A stretch of DNA of 64,000 nucleotides from Xiphydria camelus. Taxonomy: Eukaryota; Arthropoda; Insecta; Hymenoptera; Xiphydriidae. The notes beneath the pieces are model-generated. The model was not told the DNA's origin. It searched no databases and saw only the letters and a list, made by a program, of their open reading frames with translations. Shown here one piece after another: positions 47,759-58,995 of this stretch. Both the position numbers and the translations under genes were made by a program. The stretch's first letter is position 1. Every line of letters starts with the position of its first letter. The stretch is from assembly GCA_963678675.1 (NCBI GenBank), contig OY783196.1:19400138-19464137 (forward strand), in the 5' to 3' direction.

Positions 47759-48349
47759 TTAACACGTTTGCTGCCGCGTGTATCATTTAGGATAAACCGG
47801 ATAGTGCTTTCCACAGGCCGCGTGTATCCTAAATGATACACGGACTATTTTTCAGTCTAAAAAAGTAGCGGTGTATTTATTTTAACACACCGCCCATAAG
47901 AAATACATTACGTTGTGGTTTCTGCGGCCTGGCACTATAGAAAGGAACTTAAAGTTTTGGCCTGGGATGTTGTTATGAGGACCAATAATAAAATACATAA
48001 AGACATTGAAGAAATGCATTCCCCTCACGCACTGACGGAATTTCTGTGTCGCTTGCAAATTTTCATACCGTCGCTAAAAAAGTTTCACTTCAAAAAGAAC
48101 TGGTAAAATAATGGTGTATCATAACTAATACACTTGGCCTGGAGTAACAAAATTCTTATTGTTCGGCGAGTGTATCATTTATGATACACCAAAAAATAAA
48201 CAAAAACCACAAAATACCAAAAACTATTATATAAGGTGTTTAGCCATACCAAATATGGGAAATGCTTGCAAAATATATCTTATTGGTGAAAATTATTTTG
48301 GCCTGTGAGGTCAGATTTCCAAATTTTTACTTGGCAGCGAACGTGTTAA
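47759..48349. mobile_element. TTAA-flanked (piggyBac-like) element, 583 bp
   Basis: TTAA at 47759-47762 and 48346-48349 brackets perfect inverted ends CACGTTTGCTGCC and GGCAGCGAACGTG (one mismatch). Just inside, GTGTATCATTTAGGATA and TATCCTAAATGATACAC form a hairpin (47778-47853). Related words, GTGTATCATTTATGATACAC and TAATACAC, recur near 48115-48190. TIR plus subterminal repeats plus TTAA is classic piggyBac architecture. Confidence 0.85.
47900..48106 (+). pseudogene. Possible transposase remnant in the TTAA element
   Basis: This is an open stretch of about 68 codons without an in-frame ATG at its start, containing YVVSAAWHYRKELKVLAWDV and ending FKKNW with TAA at 48104. An aromatic-rich W-x-YR-hydrophobic block is reminiscent of the C-terminal end of piggyBac transposase cores (N-W-YR pattern), and the position inside a TTAA element supports it. 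The resemblance is weak and no catalytic aspartates are present. Confidence 0.25.
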
Positions 48350-49870
48350 TCTTTGCCCTCGCGTGTAATGTCAAAGAAGGATATCGCGTGTATCCCGTGC
48401 CCACCCTAAAGGTATCGCCACACCAAGGGTCGCGCGCTCCTCCGCGTCGGAACACCTCCTTACTAGGAACACCTCGAGGGAGTCTTCGTCAGCATCTATA
48501 CGGACCATGGTTGGTTACACGCGATAACCCTTTGGTTAGTCGAGTGTGGCCCGGGTCGTAGACTCGGCACCCTCTTTAGACGCAGACATTGGCTGTGGGT
48601 AGATAACGTCGTCAGCCAGTGAACCCTCTCGTGACATTAACGCGACCCTCGCATTTTGGATCCTGAATATCAACGACATTACCTGAAGCCGCGTGGAGCC
48701 GCGAACCCGGGACCACCGCCAGGTCTGGAATGTCAAGGCCAACATTCGACGGAGCCTCGCCACGTCCGCGATCGCCAGGGGACGGTCCTCCGTGTATTTT
48801 ACACTGGAGTCGATCCACTTCATCTCTGGGCGAACTCGACGAGAGAAGGTGGACGAGAGGTCTGAAGAACGCTCTTCGAGTTACAGCCGGCAAACGCGGT
48901 AAAGGACTTGCAGGGGTCGGACGGCGGTATACCTACTCATTCCCGTGGCTCTCGTTTGATAATTTTGTCAGGAAAAGTCTTCGTGCAGTTGATCAAAGTC
49001 GTTGGGTATCAGTGGAAGTGCAAGTGCATTTACTTATCCAGGAGAGCAGAGAAAAATTGTATTTAAATTTTTCTTGAGTTTGCTGCAGATTTAGTCAAGA
49101 GTGGTGAGGATAGTTTAATGTCAGCCAGAGTTTTTGATCTTCTGGCCTTCCATCGCGAGGAACACACTTATTATGTAGAGGTTGCAGTAGGTAGAAGAAA
49201 AGGGACGATGCATACTTTTTCGCGAGCATCGTACACAGCTCCAACCGATGGCTTTCCGATAGTTTTCGATAAAGCTTATTCTCGAATCTTCTCGCTCTCC
49301 GAAGGAGTTTCGTAAAGAAACTCGAAGAGGAAGATGAGGAAGATGGGAAAAAGAAATTGGATAGACGGATCTCTCTCACGCCGTCCGCAAATACATGGAA
49401 AAGGAGGGTCTCGCGGGTGTTCGAAAGAACAAGATTGATACTGTATCTGCCTCCAATGGCTATGGCATTGCCCGTTTCGTCACCCCTTAACCGCCCCTTC
49501 GGTAACTTCAAACCCCGACACACGTGCCCATCGTGCGCAAGACTCCGTTTGCTATATTCAGCGAGGCGTTCCGTTTTTTCTGGAATCCAATCTCAATTTC
49601 CCAAAAGCAGCCAGTCGGGAGGACGCCTGGTCCATCCACTCTATTCGCGGTCCGGCATATAGCCCGCCGCGTATCATATTTCTCTCGCATCGTGCGGCGA
49701 TTCGAAGCTCCACGGTCAAGTTAAATTTCATCTCTCGCTACGAAGAGCGAGAAGAGAAGTTGAAGAGGGAACTCAAATGATTCTCGATTCGCTTTTTGGC
49801 CGGGATCGTTGAAGGAGAAATAAGAGCGAAGGGGAGGAGGGAACGCTAATAAAATTGTCGAAGCGAACGT
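48350..49870. other. No recognisable gene
   Basis: Overlapping frames of about 90-140 codons on both strands (48530-48900, 49095-49520) show no conserved motif or splice pairs that I can support. The region is less repeat-rich than its neighbours. Confidence 0.4.
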
Positions 49871-50165
49871 CGATTGTACTTACTTAAATTTAGTCACTGC
49901 TCGATTTCATCTTTCGCATCGACAGCGTCGAGTCTCATTGGGTTTCGTCGTCCTTCGATATCTCTTTGGTAACGGCTATCTTGGAAGAGGAGATGACTTC
50001 GACTCGAACGACAATTGCGTTTGCTTGAATTTAGTCATTGTTCTGTTTCAACTTTAGTAACGATCGTCCGGAAGATGAGGGGATGAGACGGTAGTGATTT
50101 TCGATGTGGATGGCGAATATTATGAGTGAATTCTGTCATTGTTGGATTCTTTATGACTCGTAATG
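49870..50165. repeat. Decayed tandem repeat, period about 110-140 bp
   Basis: A motif like TTGAATTTAGTCATTGTTC-G-TTC is seen at about 49884, 50027 and 50130, each followed by CATCTTT, CAACTTTAGTAACG or TTTATGACTCGTAATGG. These are three diverged copies with no coding meaning. Confidence 0.55.
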
Positions 50166-51099
50166 GCTATTGAGAAGAGAAGTGGTTGAAGGAAATGAAG
50201 CTACGATGACTTTTGAAAAGAACCAATGCCATTATCGAACGATTAATTGGAAATGACGGAAGTTGCATCGCATTCTAGAAGCTCTTCTTTAATATCAAGT
50301 AGGCCGGTTGGAACTCACTTTCCCTCTCGGTGCAGTCTATGCGAATTTCTAGAGATTCTGAAATGCGACGTTATCTTGCAGCTGTATTCGATAATTTGTT
50401 AGATTCGATGACATCGTTATCATGTATTCAATTGTAACGGTATTTAATCGCGGAAGAGAGTGACGATGTAACCGTAAAGTTAGAGGGAACTCGTCACGAA
50501 CAAAGAATTATAATCCAGGAAGTACAAAGTTCGAGTCACACTATCTTCAGATCATTATTTTTAATTAATATTGTTATAGTTTATCAATTAAAAAATTGGC
50601 TGTATTCTTCAAAAAAGTCCAACAAAATTTTTAAAATCCCAAAGAAAATTTCTAATTGAAACGAACAAACACCATCTGACGCAAGATATATATCCGCGTC
50701 TCTCTCCGTACGCCAAACAAGGTCAGCCTTAAATTATTCGCCCGCTATGCGCTCCCCTTCACCCTTCGGTACCGTCGATCCGACAGAGCCTGCTCTTATA
50801 GCGTGTCTTTAAACCACCCCTCCATCAGTGTTTCGTCACGCCTTCTACCTCCCGAAGAACCCCCGCTTCGTTCGAAGATCCTGCGTCGTGTCGTTATACA
50901 AATTAGCAACCTTTATTCAACGCGATCCTCTTTAAGTCTGCGGGGATGGGAATCAATGGCGCAGCTGACGGGCTTTTGGTTGCGCATGTGCGTAGACCAT
51001 TCTATCGACCGTCGCTGCAGCACAGACACGGCCTACCCTTTCCACCCCCACGTGATCCCACCCAACCCGCATCGTAAGGGTGGAGTGGTGGCGCTGCAC

Positions 51100-51446
51100 C
51101 GGGGCGGCCTTGACTCTCTGGTACTTTCCCTGATACTCTACGGTAGACTCCCGGGCGACGTCAAGGATGAGGACCCGGCGCGGCGGAGCATGTACGTCGT
51201 GACGGAGGTGATGGGTACTCACGTGACAGTGGGCTAGGTTTCGATGCGATGCGGAAGAAGGATGGATGGGATGGGGTAGAAAAAATAGGGATTTAGTATA
51301 ACGAGGCATTGCCACAGAGAGGACAGTTTTTCAACTTGGTTTCATTTTGGAAGAAAAGCTTAATCTGTTTTGTCGATACCTTGCTTTAGACTGTGATAGA
51401 CTTTCGGACGATCTCGGGGATCACTTTTCGATATAATACGCAGAAG

Positions 51447-51501
<55 letters not shown>

Positions 51502-52260
51502 TAGAATAGAATGGAAGACTGGGATTATAACGAAGTACCGCGAAGAAAAGAAGAAGAAGGAGGAAGATTTTATACCGGCTCTTCGATATCCACTGGGCGA
51601 CCTTGACTCTTCCGTATTTTTCATGATAACAATCTATGGGAAACTCGCGGGCGACACGGAGAGGATGAAGCCCCGACTCGACCCGGGGGTGCGGCGTAGG
51701 ATGCACGTGGCGATGACGAGGGGTGATGACGGGCGCTACCGGGCTATAGCTTTCAATGTAGCACAGCTGAAGGGTAGATGGGATACTATGAAACGCTATA
51801 AAGGATTATGACAAAGTACCGTGAACGAACGGAACGGCCTTTGAGTTTCAGCCAGGAAGGTGTGCCTCCCCCTAAATTCTCTTCCTCGAAGAAGAGCTGG
51901 TTCCGGTTGGTCGATATCGAACGGGTGCGGCCTTGACTCCCCGATACACTCCCCCTCGTAATTAATCTACGACAGATTCCCAAGTGGGGCGGCGTATAGT
52001 TGATGCCCCCGGCGCGACGCGGAAGGTGCACGTCTCGTCGCGGGTGGAAAGACTAGACGAAAGCCTCCCCGACGCGCTGCAGGGTTTGAGCAAGGGGGGA
52101 AAGAGGAGCAGAAAGGGGGTGGAATATCTGGATTATGACGAAGTAGCCGGGAGAGATAGTCTTTGAACTTGGATCAGTTCGGGGGATGAGGCTCCTCGAT
52201 GCCGCGTTCCTGGAAGAGCCGTTTGCTTCGGTTCGCCGAGATCGGAGGTCCAATTTGAGA
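51100..52260. repeat. Decayed tandem repeat, period about 315 bp, 3-4 copies
   Basis: CCTTGACTC marks the copies at 51109, 51603 and 51921, and a fourth degenerate one is near 52235. A second block, GGATTATGACGAAGTA with variants, recurs at about 51510, 51805 and 52130. The first interval is longer (494 bp) because an AT microsatellite and flanking DNA are inserted; the others are 312-318 bp. Copies one and two share similar readings on both strands, but copy three is full of stops, so the conservation is of DNA, not protein. Confidence 0.7.
51449..51500. repeat. (AT)n microsatellite
   Basis: An AT run of about 50 bp lies inside the first interval of the 315-bp tandem repeat. Confidence 0.95.
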
Positions 52261-52492
52261 CACGGCTAAAAAGTCATCCGACGTGCTTGTGACGGGGCTC
52301 GGCTGATTGCGACGTTAGATTGGCTCGCTGGAGGAAACAGGCTCGGATATGAGGATCAACGGCGTATACACAGTGTATATAAGGAGTCTTGGTTTAGAGT
52401 GGTTTTTTCTCTCCTTCTCTTTGGGTGAGTTGCGACAAAGGCTGTGCACATGACAGATGAAAATGAAAGCAATAGTTGTTCGAGCATCAAAC

Positions 52493-53341
52493 CACACGGA
52501 GAAAAAAAAAGATAAACAATCATTCCGTTAGAAGGATAATATGAGTACAAAAGGTAAAATAGATCAAAAATTACACAAGCCTGCGATGAAAAAAATACAA
52601 GGGAAGTGACAACGGAACTTTATGTATTTTTTGGTGTTGATTTAAAAAATAATAATAAGAAAGTTCTCAATCACGTCAAGTTTTCTTGAAAAATTTAAGT
52701 TTACTTGGATTTTTATGAACATTTCTAACTTTTAAACTTTTGGTCGATAACCTATTTCATGTAACTTATCTTAATGAAAACAAATTAAAATAGTATGTTG
52801 GTGATTTTTCTCTAGAAACTACACCATAAGTTGATGCATTTAAGTTTAAACCCAAGGGAACGTTCAGTTTTCCTCTCGACCAGAGGCGGCTCCTGCGATC
52901 TGGTTGAACAGTGGTTTTCATCCATTTAAACCTATACAAAATAATCGATTGCTGAAAAATTAATTTGCCTAACCAAGAATCGATTATTTTACATATATTT
53001 CAATAGATAAAAGCCACTGTTGCCAGATAGTACGCAAAAAATTGTTCGAGATAATTAATTTTCAAATAGGATTCTAGCAAAAATAGCGATATCGATTTTA
53101 CAAAAAATCCTGACGTGATGGAAAAAAATGGAGGCCATTTTAGAAATCAGCACACCAAATGACATAAAATCAGCGAAAACTTCTCTTGTATTTTTCAATA
53201 ACTTTAATTTCGCAGGCCTGTGTTATCCTTCCAGGGTTTAAAATGTAACCTTCCTTTTAGGATAATTTTTGATCAATTTTACCTTTCGTACTCAGATTAT
53301 CCTTCTAACAGAATAATTTTAATCTTTTTTTTTTCTCAGTG
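52493..53341. mobile_element. CAC-N-GAG-type element, 849 bp
   Basis: The left end CACACGGAGAAAAAAAAAGA and the right end inverse (TCTTTTTTTTTTCTCAGTG) are followed by excellent inverted arms: CGTTAGAAGGATAATATGAG and GAGTAC-AAAGGTAAAAT, mirrored at 53255-53320. CAAGCCTGCGATG and CGCAGGCCTGTG continue the pairing to about 52585 and 53215. The inner 600 bp has no supportable frame. It is the longest member of the group without an identified internal insertion. Confidence 0.8.
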
Positions 53342-54751
53342 CATTTACTAGTCACCGGGTTACAAGTCGATTAATGCACTTTATCGTCTAAACGTAAAGA
53401 AGAGGGTCGTACGGAACGTTATTCTCTTTCGCGTCAGCGAAGCGGCGCGTAATCGTCACCCTATAATTCGACAGAATCCTTCGATCCCTCCCCTCGCTTT
53501 TTCTCCATTGCGAGAAAATCACGGCTTTGCGTACACGTCGAGGGGTGTGAGCGAGAGAAAAAATGATTTGTTTTCAGGCAGCTATGCCGTATCCCGCGGT
53601 GTTCAGTAACGAGGACTTTTTTTACGTATCGTTTCGTCAACGCCGCGAATCCCCCCGGGGCGTGGCGAACGTCATAATCACCCGACCCCTCGCGCAAATC
53701 TAACCCTTTGTGGTAAAATGCTTACTCGCGCGCGCGCGCGCGACACACGAAATCAGACAATCCACGTTAATCGGCGCGCTCGCGTCCCGCTCGGTCGTCG
53801 CGCGTTAGATTCGCCTCGTTTCGCCAAGGGATTAACGAATCGTCGTTAATCGTCGACACTCGCGCTTCAACATCGTTGGTGGCATCGTCGACGAAGGTCG
53901 GCCGCGCTGGAGGCGAACAATGGTTGCGTAATTTTGGCCCAACGAGTCGACGGTTACTGCAGGGGAGTTGCTGTATTTTTTTCACTCGTATTTCATGGGC
54001 ATGTTGCGTTTCCCTGTGATCCTGGACATCTGCGGTACTATGTACAGGCTGTTCACGCCCAGGTTCCGAGAACGTGTGGAGTATGTTTCAAATTTACCGC
54101 ATATACAAACCAATCGGCGACTTGGTTAGCCTTCCTTGTTTTCACTGTGACCATCTATTAATCGAAGACCAAATTGCACACATCACTATTGGTTCGCGTA
54201 TTCCGCAAACTCGCAGAAGGCTCTATCCATTCTCAGAGCTTGGGCGTGAACACCCTGTATATATATTTTTATTTCTTGATACATTTTGTTTCCACTTCTA
54301 ATGACTCGAGTAATACGACAATTAACTGGGACATAAAGATAAACTGTTCGCGCAAGAAATCATTAGCTTTTATACGGCGGAAGTTAATCCCCCTTTTTTA
54401 ATCGAAGTGTCCTCGTCGGTTCGATTTTAAGCAAGGTTAAACGAAGAATCGTCCAGTAAAATGGACACGTCGCGTCGTGAAGTCGAAATAGGTGAAAGAA
54501 AAATAACGACGACGCGCGCGTCGCGGAGCCGAGGTTCATGGGCGAGAGAAACGAGAAACGCGGATCCTCGGTGGAACGAGTTCGGGGAGGAAGAGTGCTA
54601 ATCAGCTTCCCAAACAGACCGAACCTAATCTCTCTAGATTCGTTTTCGCACTCTCCGAAGAAGGGTGAGGATCGCGGGTTGCACGCAAACGGACCCACTT
54701 TTGCGGGAATGTAGGTTTGCTTGAAAAACAAAATATTATTTCACGGTTAGC
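53342..54751. other. No recognisable gene; upstream flank of the 54783 promoter
   Basis: It includes a short (CG)n run at about 53728-53742 and unremarkable frames. Nothing supportable. Confidence 0.5.
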
Positions 54752-54785
54752 TATATATAGAATTTGTTAGTAGGCTCACGTCAGT
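54752..54785 (+). promoter_or_regulatory. Core promoter: TATATATA plus TCAGT initiator
   Basis: TATATATA is at 54752-54759 and TCAGT at 54781-54785, with its A at 54783. The distance of 31 bp from the first T to the initiator A is the textbook spacing for an arthropod TATA/Inr promoter. No downstream promoter element is visible at +28. A coding exon starts nine bases after the predicted transcription start. Confidence 0.6.
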
Positions 54786-54791
54786 CTCGGT

Positions 54792-54861
54792 ATGTTTAAC
54801 AACTCGGATGGGAAACAGATTCCAAGCGTGTTGCTGGATTTCGCCGTGTACACCGTGAAAA
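54792..54861 (+). CDS. First coding exon of a second unidentified gene (MFNNSDG...)
   Basis: ATG at 54792 opens 23 codons, MFNNSDGKQIPSVLLDF and then AVYTVK, plus one base, running into a clean AA/GTAAGTG donor at 54862. The third positions in GCC-GTG-TAC-ACC-GTG look like real coding. Position nine bases after a TATA/Inr start and directly before a strong donor makes this the most compact exon-like unit in the window. The leader is very short, so leaky scanning or a short-leader start is possible. There is no signal peptide. The family is not recognised. Confidence 0.5.
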
Positions 54862-55462
54862 GTAAGTGTTAAAGCGTCATACTTTGACAAACTTTCGCGT
54901 TGTCAAATGCCAGCGAGATATACTTACTTGAATAATTGCGCGATTATGATCGTTATAATGTACCTAACGTATTTCAATGAAAAGCTATACGTATACAATA
55001 ATTAAAATCACAATTACACTAGAAACTTCATCAATGTCGCGAAGCAGCAGTTCGGTTAACCTTCGTCAGGCTCGTATTTAAGATCATCCTTGAGACGACG
55101 TCAGGAAAGTTACTTGCACAATAATAATAACGGCGATGATGCGAAACATTCTCGAGAACTTAATGTCTCTCTCCATTACGTCTTCGTATATCTCGGCATC
55201 ATCGTATAACGAAGATTTATAGGGAGCTTACGAGGATCATCGCGATGGCTTATTGCAGTCCTTGAAAGTTTTTAAGATTTAAGTACTGTCTCTCTTTCGA
55301 TCTCTGCCGCCTCTGCTCCCTCTCTCCTCTCTTCCGGAAAATAGCTCGCTGGAGGAGTTGAAGCGGTAAGAGAGACACGGTGGCAGAGAGAGTATATTAA
55401 ACTCTTTACAGAGAATGGTAAGAGGATTTCGTCATATTAAAATACTTTTCTTCCGCGCTCAG

Positions 55463-55617
55463 CAATATGCGACGTAGGTAAAATTGAGAACGACTCCCTT
55501 TTCCTCTCACTTTTTCTCTTCCTCCGCACGACGTTCATTCTCTCGGATTTGAGACTGATATTTCCGCTGTCAGCAACTTTTCGAGATAGCAAATCGCGTT
55601 TTCTTCCGTTTCAATGA
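55463..55617 (+). CDS. Candidate second exon of the 54792 gene, weak
   Basis: The acceptor CTTTTCTTCCGCGCTCAG ends at 55462. Two bases complete the codon left by the donor at 54862 (giving threonine). Then 50 codons are open to TGA at 55615, containing ICDVGKIENDSLFLSLFLFL, a hydrophobic run that could be a membrane segment. The implied intron is 601 bp. The total product would be about 74 residues. The hydrophobic run comes from CT-rich DNA, so chance is a real alternative. Another acceptor exists at 55573 in the same frame. No polyadenylation signal is evident. Confidence 0.22.
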
Positions 55618-56597
55618 ATCGTATACGATAGATCTAATGAAGCTGCACTCGACTGATTCCAGAAAATAAGTATGATTTTCACGATCCTTTGAAAGAAAAA
55701 ATTTTTAATTGCGATTATATACAAACTGCATTCAACAGCAAACGCGCGTTCAAACTTCGTCTCTGAGTGCGCACGTCGCGTTTCGCGAGTTCCCGATCGT
55801 TTCGCGTATCGATGTCGCGGTTAGGTACGGCCGATCTCGGCTTTCCCCCCGTTCGCGTCCATCGATACTGCGCGCGTATCGAGGTAACCCGAGCGATCCG
55901 CATTCGCGCGGTCCAGCGTCGCAGCTTCACACGAACGCCACCCGCGCACACTTCCATGCACGCGACGCACAGCTGCTTCGCGTATTATATATTATATCCT
56001 ATAAAAACCTGACGTAAATTGCTCGAACATCGTAGCTATACCACGGCGGGCTTTATGTCGCGCGAGGATTTAATCTCTGAGTTTCTATGGGGGTCTGTGT
56101 ACGCTCGGTGCAATTTTGAGCGCGGCTTCTTTGGTTGATATTAATGTCGAGTCATACCTTCCCGGCGATGCGACGCAATGTGGCTCGAAGTGGCAATCTC
56201 TTTGGAGGTCGATATTGCAGAGGGCTACAATGTATGTACGTGCCTCGTGATGCGATACAAACTGTTGGCTGGATCATGCGAATAGAGGGGGAAACGAGCG
56301 GCTTATTAAATATTTCGTTATTTCAAGAAATAATGGTGGGGAATTACTCCAAATCCTGGTAAAATTAAAATATAAACTTTTGGATGTCCAAAAAATCAAA
56401 ATACATGTTGAAAAAGAATTGGATCTCCTCGTCCTACAGGATTAAAAAACGATATATTAAAATTTTGATCAGTTAATAAAATCGTAATTGAATCTGTAAG
56501 AACAGGAACGGATAAGAGTGAAAGAATTGCAGTAATTATTAATGATCAACAAAATTACCTTCGACTCAATTCGGAGAAAATTGAACAGTAACGAGTA
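55618..56597. other. No recognisable gene
   Basis: A CpG-rich block at 55735-55985 has open frames on both strands without motifs. The remainder shows nothing. Confidence 0.45.
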
Positions 56598-56774
56598 TTA
56601 AGCCGCGGTTACACGGCGCGTGGTTCGGCGAACCTGGCTCGTGGTGCGTGGTTCGCATTGGCTTGCCACTTTGCGAACCACGTGTGTCAAAACGGTACGT
56701 GGTTCGTACAGATTTGTGACGCATTTGGTTCGTCCTCACAATGCGGAACCAAAATCAGTCCTGCAATAACAGCC

Positions 56775-57241
56775 ATGGATGCTAGACAGCAAATTATTGC
56801 ATCTGCTAGCTTGTGCATTATTTATTCAGGAACGATATTACAAAATAAATTGAAAAAACGCAAAACGAAGAGGTGGTGGATGGCATCGTACATGAGAGGT
56901 AGAGATAGGTAAGTAAAAAATCAGGCTTTCAAATTGTGAATTTAACCTAAATTACTACCTAGCCTAAATTTATTGTTTAGGCTATTATGACCATTAAGTA
57001 GTTTGAGCCTATGTGTCTTAAAAGATGTGTTTATAAAGTATTATAGGTACTCATTTATTTACAATATTGCAGATATAGTGGGTCCCACATGTTATCGGAG
57101 TTTTTAAAAGAGCCTTCCGGATATTTTGAAAATTTCTGCAGAATGGCAGCGTCCGACTTCGAGTTTTTAACGCTTAATTGTAACGCTTCGATAAATTCCA
57201 ATATTTCTTCTGTGGTCGATACCATTTTAGTTCACTTTTGA
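56775..57241 (+). pseudogene. Truncated two-exon PIF/Harbinger transposase
   Basis: ATG at 56775 opens MDARQQIIASASLCIIYSGT and leads to a basic block KRKTKRWWMASYMRGRD. A GTAAGT donor at 56909 and a TTGCAG acceptor ending at 57072 join in frame (AG plus A gives arginine). The second exon reads YSGSHMLSEFLKEPSGYFEN and then FCRMAASDFEFL. RRWW near the start, followed by L-EL-x-(D/E)P-x-x-(F/Y)-x-NF-RM-x-x-x-(D/E)FE-L, is the N-terminal signature of PIF/Harbinger transposases. After 57169 the similarity ends and the frame closes at 57241 within the partner gene's antisense. No DDE catalytic domain remains. The intact splice junction shows that the ancestor was spliced here. Confidence 0.8.
57055..57225 (-). 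pseudogene. Possible MADF/Myb-like partner protein start, truncated
   Basis: On the minus strand ATG at 57225 opens MVSTTEEILEFIEALQLSVK, which resembles the first helix of MADF/Myb-SANT-like DNA-binding domains (EE-hh-EhhE pattern). PIF/Harbinger elements usually encode such a second protein in addition to transposase. From about 57169 leftward the frame is merely the antisense of the transposase exon, to TAA at 57055. So an internal deletion seems to have joined the two convergent genes by their 5' portions. The domain call rests on only about 18 residues. Confidence 0.35.
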
Positions 57242-58176
57242 TACAACTCAAACGTATCCTACAAAGGAATGGACAAGACTGAATATGAAATAAAATAAGT
57301 CAACTCGCCCAGCAAGAGGTTCGTGATATGACGAACCCACGTACCTACGCGAACCTGCACGAACCTTGCACGAATCGGCGAGCCAAACTTCTTTGATCTC
57401 TGCAAATTTACCGACCGCTGACGGAACCTACGAACCACGCACCGCGAACCGCGAGGCAATAGCGAACCGCCTATGTCAAGGTGCCGGTAAACACGCGGGG
57501 TTCGGCGAGTCCCGAGCAATGCTCGCCGATGTCAACGAGGCTTTAAGCGAAAGCTCGGCGAATGCCGCGTGTGTACACGGGTTGCTCGCTGTTTGCCGAT
57601 GGCCAAATGTATTGTTCGCTTGGTTCCCGTTATCAAACAGGGTGGGTAGACACTCGGTACTCGGCGAACACCGAGCGACTGCTCGGCGAATCCCGAGTGT
57701 GTACACGGGTTGCTCGCTACTCGCCGATGGCCGAATGTCGTGCTCGTCCAAGTATTCGCCGTTCCCGTAGTTTGTCGGTCTTTCGTGGCACATCAAAGGA
57801 GACGAGCAGTCGTAAACACACCCCACTTCATTATAATCGCCAATCTAGAGTTAATCCCACCGTCGGTCACAATACCAAGGCAGGCGGTCTGTATCCGCGA
57901 ATCTAGACTACTAATGAGTTCGCAGTCCCCCACCTTTCCCGAGTCGGACGAATGGTAATGAACCGTTTCTCGCAATGCCCATTCAAATAGATACTGCTAT
58001 TGATGATACAGCATTGATTTTTTAAAAAGTTGGAGCATACGTGCAGAGAAATTGAACAGGTTGCAGTTTGTTTTGAGAAGAAAAAAAATCTTTGCAGTCG
58101 GCCGGGATTTTGGTTGAAGGACTTGATATAACAATTTTCTTCAGTTTCGTTCCTTTCGATCATATGCAGTGCGGGT

Positions 58177-58346
58177 CATTCCATACCAAATCGGACACTT
58201 TTTGGAGTAACATTTCGGATTTTGCTCAAATTTGGATATATTGTAGTCTTTGTCGATGTTTAACCGTATCTCGAAGAATTTTTCAAAATTTTGAAAATTG
58301 TTGGTTTTACAGCCACTTGAAAAATAACGCTGCTTTTTTTTCATTA
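58177..58346. repeat. GGTCATTCCATACCAAATCGG-type segment
   Basis: A segment starting GGTCATTCCATACCAAATCG and running to about 58346 contains TTTGCTCAAATTTGGATATA. I have an impression that this type of sequence is dispersed in insect genomes, but it occurs only once here, so I list it as a likely repeat fragment with low confidence. Confidence 0.3.
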
Positions 58347-58995
58347 AATTATAATTATCAAACCGGTTGTCGGCTGAGAATAATCTTTTGGGTACTAAAA
58401 GTGAAAGAGTTGAAAAACCAGAGAAAAATTGCATCGATCAAAAAAAAAATTTTTTAATAATTTTATTTGCACTTGATTTAAACAAATGACGTATTTTCAT
58501 AGCTGGCCACTTTTTAAAAATCTGAAAAAAAGCAAGCATATACTTTGATATCCTCTCCTTAACGACAAACAAACAAAAATAACGACACTTTAAAATTGAC
58601 GACACAAAAATTAATTGAAGTTGACGCCGCGTCGGAATTGGCACGTCGGCCCCGCCACCAGCCAACGGTCGGTGGGTTCGACTGGCTTGGCGACACGCTA
58701 GCGGTGGGGCCGACGCGGCGTCAACTTCAATTAATTTTTGTGTCGTCAATTTTAAAGTGTCGTTATTTTTGTTTATTTGTCGTTAAAGAGAGGATATCAA
58801 AGTATATGCTTGCTTTTTTCAGATTTTTAAAAAGTGGCCAGCTATGAAAATACGTCATTTGTTTAAATCAATTGCAAATCAAATTATTTAAAAAAGTTTT
58901 TTTTTGATCGATGCAATTTTTCTCTGATTTTTCAACTCTTTCACTTTTAGTACCCAGAAGATTATTCTCAGCCGACAACCAGTTTGATAATTATA
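58347..58995. mobile_element. 649-bp foldback with about 290-bp arms
   Basis: The left arm (58347 to about 58635) and right arm (about 58710 to 58995) are inverted copies at high identity, from TAATTATCAAACCGGTTGTC outside to TTGAAGTTGACGCCGCGTCG near the centre. A GC-rich loop (58640-58705) contains GGCCCCGCCAC and GTGGGGCC. The same peptide reading (MTTQKLIEVDAAS) appears from both arms only because they are mirror images. The build resembles the foldback at 19221 (long AT-rich arms, GC-rich apex), but the sequence is unrelated. Confidence 0.85.

Noticed and set aside
50803..51237. 144-codon frame with a good-looking C-terminal half
   Set aside because: Its second half is one unit of a tandem DNA repeat whose other copies are full of stops, and it does not start with a good ATG context.
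58596..58749. Identical peptide MTTQKLIEVDAAS read from both strands
   Set aside because: This is a consequence of the inverted arms of the 58347-58995 foldback, not of two genes.
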